Source of the DNA: Chloracidobacterium sp.
GTDB taxonomy: Bacteria > Acidobacteriota > Blastocatellia > Pyrinomonadales > Pyrinomonadaceae
Length of the DNA: 64,000 nt
Reading direction: 5' to 3'
Assembly (NCBI GenBank): GCA_016715795.1
Contig: JADJXP010000001.1
Span: forward strand, 434,001 to 498,000
Part shown: positions 52,045 to 61,036 of the stretch, in pieces
Layout of the letters: every line of letters begins with the position of its first letter
Numbering within the stretch: position 1 is the stretch's first letter
Position numbers and translations under genes: made by a program
Notes under the pieces: model-generated
Databases searched by the model: none
Told to the model about the DNA's origin: nothing
What the model saw: the letters and a program-made list of their open reading frames with translations, nothing else

Positions 52045-52446
52045 CCTCTTGACCTCTTTCTTGTAGTTTGGAACATCAAACAACTATCTATTGCATTTCG
52101 ATCACGGCTGAGCCGTGGTTGAAATTCAGTTCTTTGGATTTTTCTCTGGCTTTTTGGACAAGTTGTGCTTAAAAACATATTCCTTTTCATGTGCAAAAGC
52201 AAGGAGCGATCACGGCAAAAATGCCGTCGAAACACATATTTCGTTGATCTTTGTCCAGATCGCCGCCAGACCTCGACCTAGAAGCGGAACTCAACAGCAA
52301 TAAGTGAGGCAATTAGGGTTCCTCTCATCCGTTCCGGGCCCTTATTCCCGAACCCTGCGACCAATGTTGCGTTTTGTATCACTTTCTGTTACAAAGTATC
52401 TTCCGCGATGCCGCCGCGGCACAGGTATTCGCAAAAAATGGAATAC
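52045..52446. other. Intergenic region between the receptor and the PilZ-like gene
   Basis: These 400 bp hold no credible gene. On the minus strand they form the leader of the receptor gene, including a CACGGC-TCA-GCCGTG hairpin (about 52103-52117) and a second GACGGC/GCCGT hairpin near 52210-52230. A weak minus-strand promoter candidate (TTGCTT, 17 nt, TATGTT) lies at about 52175-52205. Confidence 0.4.
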
Positions 52447-52475
52447 TTGACTTTTTTGTAAAAGTGGCTTAAGTT
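52447..52475 (+). promoter_or_regulatory. Predicted sigma70 promoter for the PilZ-like gene
   Basis: TTGACT (52447-52452) and TAAGTT (52470-52475) are 17 nt apart. Transcription would start near 52482, about 58 nt before the chosen ATG. Confidence 0.6.
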
Positions 52476-52539
52476 AGTGTCGCATTTGACGGCCGGAAGG
52501 CCAAAAATGCAGTTAAATGAAGCAAGGAAAGGGGAAATA

Positions 52540-52941
52540 ATGCCAGACGTAGAATACGCTACATCATCATACAAGACGCCATTACATCACCGAATAATTG
52601 CCAGCATGCCTGTTAAAGCAAGCTGGGTCGATGCCGAAAGCGGAAAAACAGTTAGTGTTGAGGGCTTGACGGAGAATGTTGGTGAATCCAGCGCTCTCGT
52701 CAATCTCGACACACTGCCGCCTGTGGGCAGCGAGGTCCGCCTTAGGATCATGGAAGAGAATAAGGCGATCGTCGATGTCAGGACACAGGTTATCCGTGTC
52801 GAACGCGATCCGAGCAAACCGATGGCCGCTCTATCAATCGTTGAAAACCTCAAGAAGTGGAAGAATACGGCTATCACGGCTGCCCAAAAGTGGGTGACCA
52901 GGCATTGGCAGCTTAACTACGAAGAAGAATGGGTTAACTAA
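52540..52941 (+). CDS. PilZ-like domain protein
   Basis: The 133-residue protein has a beta-barrel pattern resembling PilZ: V-K-A-S-W-V-D-A-E-S-G at the N-terminus, E-G-L-T-E-N-V-G-E-S-S-A-L-V-N-L, and a V-R-L-R-I strand. The classical c-di-GMP signature R-x-x-x-R with D/N-x-S-x-x-G is only partly visible, so ligand binding is doubtful. The C-terminal helix is Trp- and Lys-rich. I chose this ATG because AAGGAAAGGGG precedes it; two upstream ATGs have no SD. Confidence 0.7.
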   Translation: MPDVEYATSSYKTPLHHRIIASMPVKASWVDAESGKTVSVEGLTENVGESSALVNLDTLPPVGSEVRLRIMEENKAIVDVRTQVIRVERDPSKPMAALSIVENLKKWKNTAITAAQKWVTRHWQLNYEEEWVN

Positions 52942-52961
52942 CCGTTCGTCGATCGTGGAAG

Positions 52962-53001
52962 AAAAAGCGGGAGCGTTCCTAGGAACGCTCCCGCAATTTT
53001 T
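52962..53001. terminator. Bidirectional terminator between convergent genes
   Basis: A perfect 14-bp inverted repeat with no loop (52967-52980 with 52981-52994) is flanked by AAAAA on the left and AATTTTT on the right. It can therefore terminate transcription from both sides. Confidence 0.88.
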
Positions 53002-53019
53002 ACAACGAGGCGATCATGC

Positions 53020-54906
53020 TTAACAGCGATTACCCTGAGGTACTCGTGAGCATGTCGGCTGGCCGCCCTGTGGGGCCTGAACCAAGACCGAGATCGTCTC
53101 GCCTGTCTTAAAGAAACCGAGCCTTGCCATCGTCAGCATCGGGGGACGGTTAGAATCAAATCTGAAATTGTACATGGTGCCCCATCGGATAGCGTTTGCG
53201 TTTGCCGACACACCGATCGGATCCGAACTCCAGTAAACATAACCGCCTGAATCAGTCTGCGTCCAAGGAGCGCTGCTGAAGCCCGCATTACCTTCGGTCC
53301 CGTCAGCTGCCGATCCCGGATGCTGAGGCGGAGCATGGAAGCCAACATTGCTAAGCGTCACCCCGCTGCCCTGCGGCACGCCGAACGACTGAATAGCGCG
53401 GTCGAGGTTCATATTGTAGACCGCATACTCATAGTGCCACACGCCGGGCGACGGATTTGTGACCTTGTAAGCGACCATACCCATGCCGTCTGTGTTTACG
53501 GGACGGAATGGAACTATTGTCGCGCCGGTCCAAGCCTCGATCGCAGACTTCATCCGCACCGTCGATCCGGCCGCTGAGAACGAGAATGAGGTCGTTCCCG
53601 ACACGTTGTAGGGCCGGTACGAAACATTATTGAACATGTTGCACTGGGTAGGATTACTCTGGCACCACGCATACTCATGCGGAGTAACATACTGAGCTTC
53701 GGCAAAGTATTTAGCCCCTGGATTCAGGCTTGTGTTCAGGTCTGCCTGCTCGACAAGGATTCGATGCGTCGTTCCGACGTGCGAGTGGCCGCTGTGGCTG
53801 TTGTTCGGCGTTGCCGAATCATTCCTGGGATAGAAACCTGTATAAGGATTTATCCATGCACGTGAACCAAGATTTGGTCCTGCGTTCAGGCTCGAACTAT
53901 AAGGATCAGAGCAGCCGGAACCGAGATTCGAACCGCCGACACCGTTACAGCCTAGGGCACACAGGTTCTGCGTCAGGGCCGTGAATGCATGCTTTACGCT
54001 CGACTGGCCGATCTGTTCCATGGTCTGCGTATTATCCGCCCCGCCGCTCATCCTGTAGAGATTCTGCGGGATCACCGGGTGATCATTATTCGGATTGGCA
54101 TACCAGTGAAGATTCTCCGTGCCGTAGTTACATGAGTCAGTTCCAACCGCCAGGCCGACTTGCGTTCCCGAGCTACCGAACTGTGACAGGCTAACAAGGT
54201 CCCCAACAGTCACGTCCGGACCGGGAACCGTCCCTGCCTCAGGTGAAACCGTCGCGGGAAGTGTACTCTCCTGAACCTCGCTGTTGACCACCGTCGTAAC
54301 CTCGATCGGACGAAGGGTTGCGTTCACAAGTACCGAACCGACAACGGCCCACGGCTGGACGCGACGGCCAAGTTCCGTCGCAAACTGTTCATTCAAGAGA
54401 AGTCGCCCGCCGGTGATGGCCAGCCCCTTGCCCGCCGGGCTGTAGTCCCACTGAAAGCCTTCGATATCAAAGAATGTGTAGCCCGAAGCATCGCGAACGG
54501 ATAGCTCGTAATCCGAGCCCGGCTCATTCGCTACGATCGATAATTGGCTGAGCGACGCATTGAGCCTGGCCGGCAGAGCAGCCGTATTCTGCGACGTCAA
54601 CGACATCGCTCCCGGCAAAGCACCGCGGAATTCGTCATTGAATGCGATGGTCTTAAAGAACGAATTGGCCGAAATGCCAAAGCGTAACGAAGCGGGCTGT
54701 GACTTGACCGCACCTGCCTTAGCGAGGTCGATATCCATCACGACATTACCGTCAGCAATGACCATCTTTTCGAGCAGACCGCTTTCACCGTCACGGCTTG
54801 CATCTGCTCGCTGCACAAAAACTGCCCAGGCAACGCCGAGCGATACAACTACACCCAATAGCGGCAAAGCGATACGGAGCCGCCTGCCCGAAAAAATCTT
54901 TTTCAT
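53020..54906 (-). CDS. Large secreted protein of unrecognised family
   Basis: The 628-residue protein starts at an ATG just after GGAGTGAAAAGG and has a signal peptide or N-terminal anchor (R-R-L-R-I-A-L-P-L-L-G-V-V-V-S). I recognise no family. The first half includes F-G-I-S-A-N-S-F-F-K-T and beta-rich stretches. The middle contains several Cys (C-A-L-G-C, G-C-S-D) and a His-rich stretch, S-H-S-G-H-S-H-V-G-T-T-H, that could bind a metal. The C-terminal half has W-H-Y-E-Y-A-V-Y-N-M-N-L-D and ends with R-V-P-Q-G-N-R-C. It is divergent from the polyferredoxin-TPR gene, sharing an intergenic region of about 165 bp. Confidence 0.8.
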   Translation of the reverse strand: MKKIFSGRRLRIALPLLGVVVSLGVAWAVFVQRADASRDGESGLLEKMVIADGNVVMDIDLAKAGAVKSQPASLRFGISANSFFKTIAFNDEFRGALPGAMSLTSQNTAALPARLNASLSQLSIVANEPGSDYELSVRDASGYTFFDIEGFQWDYSPAGKGLAITGGRLLLNEQFATELGRRVQPWAVVGSVLVNATLRPIEVTTVVNSEVQESTLPATVSPEAGTVPGPDVTVGDLVSLSQFGSSGTQVGLAVGTDSCNYGTENLHWYANPNNDHPVIPQNLYRMSGGADNTQTMEQIGQSSVKHAFTALTQNLCALGCNGVGGSNLGSGCSDPYSSSLNAGPNLGSRAWINPYTGFYPRNDSATPNNSHSGHSHVGTTHRILVEQADLNTSLNPGAKYFAEAQYVTPHEYAWCQSNPTQCNMFNNVSYRPYNVSGTTSFSFSAAGSTVRMKSAIEAWTGATIVPFRPVNTDGMGMVAYKVTNPSPGVWHYEYAVYNMNLDRAIQSFGVPQGSGVTLSNVGFHAPPQHPGSAADGTEGNAGFSSAPWTQTDSGGYVYWSSDPIGVSANANAIRWGTMYNFRFDSNRPPMLTMARLGFFKTGETISVLVQAPQGGQPTCSRVPQGNRC

Positions 54907-55071
54907 CCTTTTCACTCCTGAATTGGTATATCCCAAGGGTTAGATATGAGTCCCTAATGGAAACAGCGCCATAGTTTAGCTAACATAAGAGAGAATGTCA
55001 AAAAGATTCGCGTCCTAAAATGAACGTGAGCTTTACGCAATTTTAACCAAGTCGAGAAGCTACGGTCCACT

Positions 55072-56952
55072 ATGAAACCTGGGTGCGAAGGCAGACCCGA
55101 GCAAGCAAAAAGACGCGGCGAACTGCCCGTCCTGGCCACGAGCGCGGCAGCGAGCGGCGTCCGCCATTCCCGTAATGCCCGCTGGCGCGCCGCCGCGTTG
55201 ATCGGCATCAATCTGCTGATCGTTGCCCACGTTATTCAATGGAAACTCACCGGATCTACGATCTCACCGGTTGAGCCGTCAGAATCGATGTTCACACTCC
55301 GGAGCGGCGCGGTGAATGCCGGTTTCATATTCTTCAGCGTCGCGATCCTCGCAACCTTGATCTTTGGTCGATTCGTATGCGGTTGGGGCTGCCACGTTGT
55401 TGCCTTGCAGGATCTCTGCGGATGGATACTGAAGAAGGTCGGACTCACGCCTAGGCCGTTCCGCTCGCGCCTTCTCATCTTTGTTCCGTTGATGGCGGCG
55501 CTGTATATGTTCGTCTGGCCCACGATCGGACGCTATCTGACGAAACCGAAGAACGAACCCCTTATCCCCGAGTTCACAAATCATCTTGTAACGACCGAAT
55601 TCTGGGCAACATTCCCGTCCGTGGCGGTGGCGATACCCTTTCTATTCATATGTGGCTTCGTTGTGGTTTACTTCTTGGGCCAGAAAGGATTTTGTACCTA
55701 CGCCTGCCCGTATGGCGGCTTCTTTGGTATTGCAGATAAGCTTGCTCCCGGTAAGATCAGGGTCAATGATGCCTGCAATCAGTGCGGTCATTGCACGGCC
55801 GTCTGCACTTCCAATGTCCTCGTCCACGCCGAGGTCAAGCAGTTTGGCATGGTGGTCGATCCGGGCTGCATGAAGTGTCTCGACTGCATTTCCGTCTGTC
55901 CAAACGACGCCCTCTACTTTGGCCTGGGAAAACCTTCTATTGCCACGCGTGGCGTATCCGTGACGCGAAGTTACTCGTTGACCTGGCCGGAGGAACTGCT
56001 TGCCGGCGCTGTATTTCTCGCCAGTCTGCTGGCGGTTTGGGAAGTTTATCAACTTGTCCCCATGCTGATGGCCCTGGGTATCGCGGCCGTATCGACGTTT
56101 CTCGCCGTCCGAACAATAAAATTGTTTCGCTCCGGAGACAGTGCCTTCTACGGACGCAGCCTGCGGTCCGCCGGAAGGATCACAGCCGCAGGCTGGGCGT
56201 TTCTCGCGTTTGCAGTCATCTGGCTGGGGCTGAATGCCCACAGTGGCTATGTGCGGTATTACGAACGGAAGGCAAAACTCGCCTTTGAAAAGCTGACGGT
56301 CCCAGACGAACTCGCCTTGGCCCAAGCGAACGCGGCCGAGTGGCTTTCACCATCGGATAAGCAGGCCGTCGAGAGCGGAAAGGACGCATTTTACAACGCG
56401 CGGCGGGTCAGCCTGTTCACCAACCGCGAGGCCATCTCGAAACTCGCGTGGCTGGAGTATCTTTCTGGTAATAGTCCTCGCGCCGTCGATCTGCTCCGCA
56501 CGGCAACCGAAAAGCAGACTGGCGAGCAACGCACGCTAAGCCTCTATTATCGGGGCGCGATCCTCAACCGCACCGGCCAATATCGCGAGGCTGTCACAAA
56601 CCTCGACATGGCGATCACCGAACGGCCCGACCTAATGCCCGCCCGCGAGGAAAGGGGCGAGGCACTATGGCAGATGGGAGCGCGCGAGCAGGCCATACAG
56701 GCATGGACCGACGCACTCAAATTGAACGCGAATATGCCGCTGGCAAACTATGTGCTGGCCGGAGCTATGGCCCAAAGCAATGCCGAAGCAGCCTTGCAAT
56801 ACGAGCAGAAGGCGGATCGGGCCGCCCCTGAGAATGCCTACTTTCAGTGGATGTTGGGTCTGCGATTGCAGAACCTCAGGTTCAACGAGTTGGCTGAGAA
56901 GCGATTCACCCGTGCAATAGAACTAGATCCTTCGTTCGCATCGAGACGCTAA
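55072..56952 (+). CDS. NapH/NosR-like polyferredoxin membrane protein with C-terminal TPR domain
   Basis: The 626-residue protein has about six transmembrane segments and the cysteine pairs C-G-W-G-C-H and C-T-Y-A-C-P-Y-G-G on membrane loops, typical of NapH/NosR/CcoG polyferredoxins. Two 4Fe-4S ferredoxin motifs follow, C-N-Q-C-G-H-C-T-A-V-C and C-M-K-C-L-D-C-I-S-V-C-P (about 235-275). The C-terminal part (about 440-626) contains at least three TPR-like repeats (Y-Y-R-G-A-I-L-N-R-T-G-Q-Y-R-E-A). It probably passes electrons across the inner membrane to a periplasmic partner. The TPR extension is unusual for that group. Confidence 0.86.
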   Translation: MKPGCEGRPEQAKRRGELPVLATSAAASGVRHSRNARWRAAALIGINLLIVAHVIQWKLTGSTISPVEPSESMFTLRSGAVNAGFIFFSVAILATLIFGRFVCGWGCHVVALQDLCGWILKKVGLTPRPFRSRLLIFVPLMAALYMFVWPTIGRYLTKPKNEPLIPEFTNHLVTTEFWATFPSVAVAIPFLFICGFVVVYFLGQKGFCTYACPYGGFFGIADKLAPGKIRVNDACNQCGHCTAVCTSNVLVHAEVKQFGMVVDPGCMKCLDCISVCPNDALYFGLGKPSIATRGVSVTRSYSLTWPEELLAGAVFLASLLAVWEVYQLVPMLMALGIAAVSTFLAVRTIKLFRSGDSAFYGRSLRSAGRITAAGWAFLAFAVIWLGLNAHSGYVRYYERKAKLAFEKLTVPDELALAQANAAEWLSPSDKQAVESGKDAFYNARRVSLFTNREAISKLAWLEYLSGNSPRAVDLLRTATEKQTGEQRTLSLYYRGAILNRTGQYREAVTNLDMAITERPDLMPAREERGEALWQMGAREQAIQAWTDALKLNANMPLANYVLAGAMAQSNAEAALQYEQKADRAAPENAYFQWMLGLRLQNLRFNELAEKRFTRAIELDPSFASRR

Positions 56953-56959
56953 TTACAGG

Positions 56960-58420
56960 TCACGTTCCAACCTTGTCCCAACCGCCAATAAAGTTTTCCT
57001 CGGCCATACGCTTATAGTGCTTGCGCGCCGCCGCCTCGGTCTCGGCTATTCTGATCTCGCGCTGCAGCGGTTCGACACGGTTTGGTGAGAAATCTGTAAG
57101 ATAAACTACGTAAGCCGGAAACTCAGGCTTGTCCCCCTTATTCGTCTTCCACAGCAGCAGCTTACGCACCATCGTGTTGCCCTTCATCTGCTTGGTATAA
57201 ACTTCGCGTTCGAGGAGCGTGCTCGGCGTTCCGACATTGTCGTCGGCCGGCTTTTCAGCCGCGGCGACTGTCACCATCTCGGTGAGCTGGTTGATGCTAA
57301 CGTCCTCGACCGTTGCCTCCTTATCGTCACGAATACGGATGAACTGCGGCGAGATAACGCTTACCAGCGGCATTCGCGAGAGGGCATTGTACCGTTTGCC
57401 ATCAAATTTGAGGACCATGCGGTTGACCGGCCCGCCGCGCGAACTTTCACTGATCAAGTCAAGACACGAAAGCTCGATCACCGGGCCGGGCTTGATCATT
57501 TCGTAAGCCACATAGTCGTTATTGACCGCAACGTAATCCGAAGGGACGATGCGTTTCTTGAGGGTCGCGGCTATCTCTTTACGCTCTTCATCCGAAAAGC
57601 CGCCGCCGACGCGTGTCAGTTCATGGAATGTCCCATCGGTGCGCATCACGGCAACTAAGAGATCGTGGAGCAGGCCCTTGCGCTCATCGCTACCCTCGCT
57701 GTAACCGATGATCGCGGCGTCTAGATTGTGGCGCAGCTTGATCTTGTACCAGTTTGCCGTGTCGTGCTGAAGAACGATGCCCTCGGAGCCCTTGTCAATG
57801 ACCCAATCGGCCATCAGTTCGAGGATGTCGTCATTCTTCTTTGTCGGAACGTGTTCGACCGGATGAACCCGCTTACCCTTACCAAACCATTTGTCTGCAA
57901 ACTGAAAGGCCTTCTTTATAGAGTCGACCTTTTCGCCATTCGCTTCAGCAACATCAAATATCGCAAGTCCGAGCCGCTCCATGTCGACCTCGGACTTTGG
58001 ATTGCGCAGCACGCTCACGACCTGATGGATACGCAAGCCCTTGCTCTGCTCGGCCTGCATGTAGATCTCGCCGCCGAGAATACAGGAGTTGACCTTCGCA
58101 GCTTTTAGTAACTTTTCGGCCTCGTGAAAACACGGCAGGCCGAGGCGAACCGTGCCGCCGGGATTCACGGAGATCAGCTTTTCGCCATTGAAGAAGACAA
58201 GCGAGAACTCGCCGTCGTACTTTCGTGTCGCGATATACGCCCGCGCCGCATTTATGCGTCCAATATCCTGGGCTGAGACGGCGCGCATCTTGCCGCCGAG
58301 GACCCGCTTGTAATCCTGCGCTCTTGCGTGCAGCGACGGGTCGGCCAGATGGATCGCATCCGCCGTAAAGTAATCGCCCTTCTTCTTAGCGAGGCGTGAC
58401 TTGTCGACGTCGAGGTTCAC
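56960..58420 (-). CDS. ATP-dependent polynucleotide ligase
   Basis: The 486-residue protein has ordered nucleotidyltransferase motifs: I, K-Y-D-G-E-F with nucleophile K67; III, G-G-E-I-Y-M; IIIa, A-I-F-D-V-A; IV, S-E-G-I-V-L-Q; V, W-Y-K-I-K-L-R. A putative OB domain follows, then a C-terminal extension of about 150 residues without clear homology. It should seal nicks using ATP. DNA or RNA preference cannot be told from the sequence. I chose the GTG start because GGAGG lies 9-10 nt upstream and it overlaps the upstream stop by 4 nt (GTGA). A longer frame to 58480 exists. It is neither a LigA nor a full LigD. Confidence 0.88.
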   Translation of the reverse strand: MNLDVDKSRLAKKKGDYFTADAIHLADPSLHARAQDYKRVLGGKMRAVSAQDIGRINAARAYIATRKYDGEFSLVFFNGEKLISVNPGGTVRLGLPCFHEAEKLLKAAKVNSCILGGEIYMQAEQSKGLRIHQVVSVLRNPKSEVDMERLGLAIFDVAEANGEKVDSIKKAFQFADKWFGKGKRVHPVEHVPTKKNDDILELMADWVIDKGSEGIVLQHDTANWYKIKLRHNLDAAIIGYSEGSDERKGLLHDLLVAVMRTDGTFHELTRVGGGFSDEERKEIAATLKKRIVPSDYVAVNNDYVAYEMIKPGPVIELSCLDLISESSRGGPVNRMVLKFDGKRYNALSRMPLVSVISPQFIRIRDDKEATVEDVSINQLTEMVTVAAAEKPADDNVGTPSTLLEREVYTKQMKGNTMVRKLLLWKTNKGDKPEFPAYVVYLTDFSPNRVEPLQREIRIAETEAAARKHYKRMAEENFIGGWDKVGT

Positions 58421-59124
58421 TTTCTGCCCGCCTCCGTTGGACGCTTTAGCTCCATATTCGAGAGCTGAAGGATCAGGCAATATGAATCGCCCTTGATATG
58501 GCCTTCGAGGAAGGCGTTATACGGCCTCGCACCGCGTGTGAGGATGATCGGCTGATCGCCCTTTTCGCCGCCGCGAAGCAGCATCAGCGAGTCGCGCTTA
58601 TCGAGCTCTTTTGCCATCTCATAGAGAAAGTCATACGTCAGGCCGTTGACGTGAATAAGCTGTCGCTTGTGCGTAAAGATAAACCGGTGCACGGCTTCGT
58701 CCTTCTTGATGAACTTGCCCGACCACCTTAGCGGAATATCTGAGTTGATATTCTGCGGCTGCTTCTGACGCGGCCGCCGCTCGCGAACACTGCCGTCGGC
58801 TTTTTTTATGACCTCAAATTCCTCGACGAGGTGAATGATGCCTTTCTTTGAGACATAGACTCGCGACGTGTCGGTCAGGAACATCCCAAATTGTTCCATG
58901 TTGATCTCGGGATCGTCCTTGATCAGCGCCTTTGCGACAGCGTTCAAGTCCTTCTTCTTTTTTTGGATTGCCGCCAGATCGTGTCCGATGTCGGCCTTTA
59001 GCAGCTTCTGCGTAGTGACCGGTTTGCCTTTGGGATCGACAAAGGCAATCTCCCGTTTCGGCACGACGGCCTCAAACGCCACGACGGCGTCACGACCCTT
59101 TTGATTGCTGATGTTTATCGCCAT
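58417..59124 (-). CDS. Uncharacterised protein coupled to the ligase gene
   Basis: The 235-residue protein is not recognised. It begins M-A-I-N-I-S-N-Q-K-G, has a Lys-rich stretch in the first third (I-Q-K-K-K-K-D-L), a basic linker R-E-R-R-P-R-Q-K-Q-P near 130 and a folded C-terminal part with L-M-L-L-R-G-G-E-K-G and T-R-G-A-R-P-Y-N-A-F-L-E-G. Basic patches suggest nucleic-acid binding, which is an inference. Its stop overlaps the ligase GTG, so translation is coupled. The upstream gene is separated from it by a palindromic repeat. Confidence 0.75.
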   Translation of the reverse strand: MAINISNQKGRDAVVAFEAVVPKREIAFVDPKGKPVTTQKLLKADIGHDLAAIQKKKKDLNAVAKALIKDDPEINMEQFGMFLTDTSRVYVSKKGIIHLVEEFEVIKKADGSVRERRPRQKQPQNINSDIPLRWSGKFIKKDEAVHRFIFTHKRQLIHVNGLTYDFLYEMAKELDKRDSLMLLRGGEKGDQPIILTRGARPYNAFLEGHIKGDSYCLILQLSNMELKRPTEAGRK

Positions 59125-59129
59125 AAGAC

Positions 59130-59205
59130 GAACCACGAAATAACACGAAACACTCACAAAATGCGATCTTTTTTGTTTGTGTATTTTCGTGTCCTTTCGT
59201 GGTTC
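59130..59205. repeat. GAACCACGAAA-type palindrome inside the ligase operon
   Basis: Inverted arms beginning at 59130 (GAACCACGAAAT) and ending at 59205 (TTTCGTGGTTC) enclose a T-rich centre. It starts 4 nt after the stop of the upstream gene (59210, minus strand) and ends 5 nt before the start of the downstream gene. Confidence 0.75.
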
Positions 59206-59209
59206 CTCC

Positions 59210-59821
59210 TTAGAAGAGATCAAAATCGATGTCGTCGCCTAAGATGTCCTGCTCCTCGGTCGCATCGAGTTTGGCGACCTGATTTAGTTTAGAGAAATGA
59301 AAATTCGCCTGCTTGCCGATGATCATAAAGGCATCCGAGCCGTTGCCGACGACGAACGCATTGTCGTACTCCGTCCCGCCGCGATAGCTGAACGGGAACC
59401 GGTAAATAAGCCCCGCCGAAAGGTGGTCGAGCAAATAATCGATATCGCCGTCCTCATACGGATCGAGCAAATAGACCGATTTTACAAGCTGGGCGAGATA
59501 ATCGTTGACGTCCGCTTTCTTTAGCTTGTTCGGTTTGGAGAATGACGATTCGACCAGGTCAAGTTCCTTGCCCTCGAGGTTTACTGACTTGAGCGTGTTG
59601 CGTTCTATCGAGTTTCCTTTTTCATCCAGCGTCGCGAGGGCCGTGCCGCCTTTGTCGAGTAGCGTTTTTCCGTCCGCCGCCAGCACCAGCAGGTCGGCGG
59701 GATCTCCCTTCTCGTCAAACGCCTCTATCTCCATCGAGCCATAGAGCATATCGCGGTCGATCTTGCGGATCGAAACGGAGAACTCCTGCCCGTCGAGCGA
59801 TAGAACAAGCGGCCTTGCCAT
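59210..59821 (-). CDS. Uncharacterised acidic protein, first gene of the ligase operon
   Basis: The 203-residue protein is not recognised. The N-terminal third is beta-rich (A-R-P-L-V-L-S-L-D-G-Q-E-F-S-V-S-I). The rest is acidic and ends D-D-I-D-F-D-L-F. A segment V-Y-L-L-D-P-Y-E-D-G-D-I-D-Y-L may be a protein-interaction site. The gene shares orientation with the coupled pair that follows, separated from it by only the palindrome. Confidence 0.72.
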   Translation of the reverse strand: MARPLVLSLDGQEFSVSIRKIDRDMLYGSMEIEAFDEKGDPADLLVLAADGKTLLDKGGTALATLDEKGNSIERNTLKSVNLEGKELDLVESSFSKPNKLKKADVNDYLAQLVKSVYLLDPYEDGDIDYLLDHLSAGLIYRFPFSYRGGTEYDNAFVVGNGSDAFMIIGKQANFHFSKLNQVAKLDATEEQDILGDDIDFDLF

Positions 59822-59889
59822 ATTTATTTGATTCTATTGTATTTGGAACGGCTCGGGCAACGAATTTCTTGGCTGAATGCCGTGTTTTC

Positions 59890-59946
59890 ATTCGTGCATT
59901 CGTGGCTAATAACGCATTCGAAAGAAATAGCCACGAATGCACGAAT
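59890..59946. repeat. ATTCGTGCATTCGTGGCT palindrome between the ligase operon and ruvB
   Basis: An 18-bp perfect inverted repeat (59890-59907 with 59929-59946) encloses a 21-bp loop. It lies 20 bp after the ruvB stop and 68 bp upstream of the 203-residue protein gene, so it could act as a transcript-end hairpin for ruvB. Confidence 0.8.
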
Positions 59947-59966
59947 AACCCAAATCAAGACGCTGC

Positions 59967-61004
59967 CTAGCCGAACAGCGTTGGCGTGTCGACGGCGCGC
60001 ATCAGGTTGGCGAGGCCGAAGTGCTCGTAGGCAAGTCGTGTCGCAACTCGGCCACGGGGCGTTCGATTGAGAAAGCCGATCTGCAGAAGGTACGGCTCGA
60101 TGATCTCTTCGATCGAATCTTTTTCCTCGTGGATAGACGCCGACAGCGTGCCGAGGCCGACCGGGCCGCCGTCGAATTTCTCGATGATCGTCTTGAGCAG
60201 CTTGGCGTCCATCTCGTCGAGGCCGTAAGAATCAACCTCCATTTTGTCGAGAGCATCGGCGGCAACCTGCTCGGTAATACGTCCGTCATGATCGACTTCG
60301 GCGAAGTCGCGAACGCGCCTCAACAGTCGATTAACAATACGCGGCGTGCCGCGTCCACGCCGGGCGATCTCGTGTGAGCCTGCCTCCTCGATTTCAACGC
60401 CCAATATCCCCGCCGATCGCTTGCAGATCGTCTGAAGCTCATCAACGCCGTAGAAATCGAGATGAAAGATGATACCAAAGCGGCCTCTCAGCGGTGCCGT
60501 TATCAGCCCCGGCCGAGTTGTTGCACCTACGAGGGTAAACTTTGGTAATTCCAGCGTCACAGGCCTGGCCGCCGGCCCTTGCCCGATCATTATCGGAAGG
60601 ACGTAATCTTCCATCGCCGGATAAAGTATCTCTTCGATCGCGGGATTAAGCCTATGGATCTCGTCGATAAAAAGGACATCTCCTTCTTCAAGATTGCTCA
60701 GTATCGCCGCCAGGTCACCGGCTTTCTCAATGATCGGGCCGGCGGTCGATTTGAGGTTAGTGCCCATTTCGTTGGCGACGATATTTGACAGGGTGGTCTT
60801 GCCAACGCCCGGCGGGCCGGTAAGCAGAATGTGGTCGAGCGCCTCGCGCCGTTTGAGCGCGGCTTTCATAAAGACGCGCAGGTTCTCTTTCACCTTCTGC
60901 TGGCCGATATATTCCTCAAGGCGCGACGGACGCAGGGAAGCCTCGAATTTCGATTCCTCAGGCGAAAGGTCCTCGTTCCTAATATTGATTGCCGCCGTCG
61001 TCAT
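59967..61004 (-). CDS. ruvB: Holliday junction branch-migration helicase RuvB
   Basis: RuvB is the hexameric AAA+ motor that drives branch migration with RuvA. The 345-residue protein has the N-terminal R-P-S-R-L-E-E-Y-I-G-Q, Walker A with K69 in G-P-P-G-V-G-K-T, Walker B L-F-I-D-E-I-H-R-L, sensor 1 G-A-T-T-R and the C-terminal winged helix G-F-L-N-R-T-P-R-G-R. It is separated from ruvA by the CPBP gene and a repeat. ruvC is not in the window. Confidence 0.96.
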   Translation of the reverse strand: MTTAAINIRNEDLSPEESKFEASLRPSRLEEYIGQQKVKENLRVFMKAALKRREALDHILLTGPPGVGKTTLSNIVANEMGTNLKSTAGPIIEKAGDLAAILSNLEEGDVLFIDEIHRLNPAIEEILYPAMEDYVLPIMIGQGPAARPVTLELPKFTLVGATTRPGLITAPLRGRFGIIFHLDFYGVDELQTICKRSAGILGVEIEEAGSHEIARRGRGTPRIVNRLLRRVRDFAEVDHDGRITEQVAADALDKMEVDSYGLDEMDAKLLKTIIEKFDGGPVGLGTLSASIHEEKDSIEEIIEPYLLQIGFLNRTPRGRVATRLAYEHFGLANLMRAVDTPTLFG

Positions 61005-61036
61005 GACTTATCAAATGTTACCGCAGATCGCTGTCA

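Noticed and set aside
58421..58480. Longer ligase start 20 codons upstream
   Set aside because: The GTG at 58420 has GGAGG at good spacing and a 4-nt coupling overlap, while the extended part lies wholly inside the preceding gene and looks unstructured.
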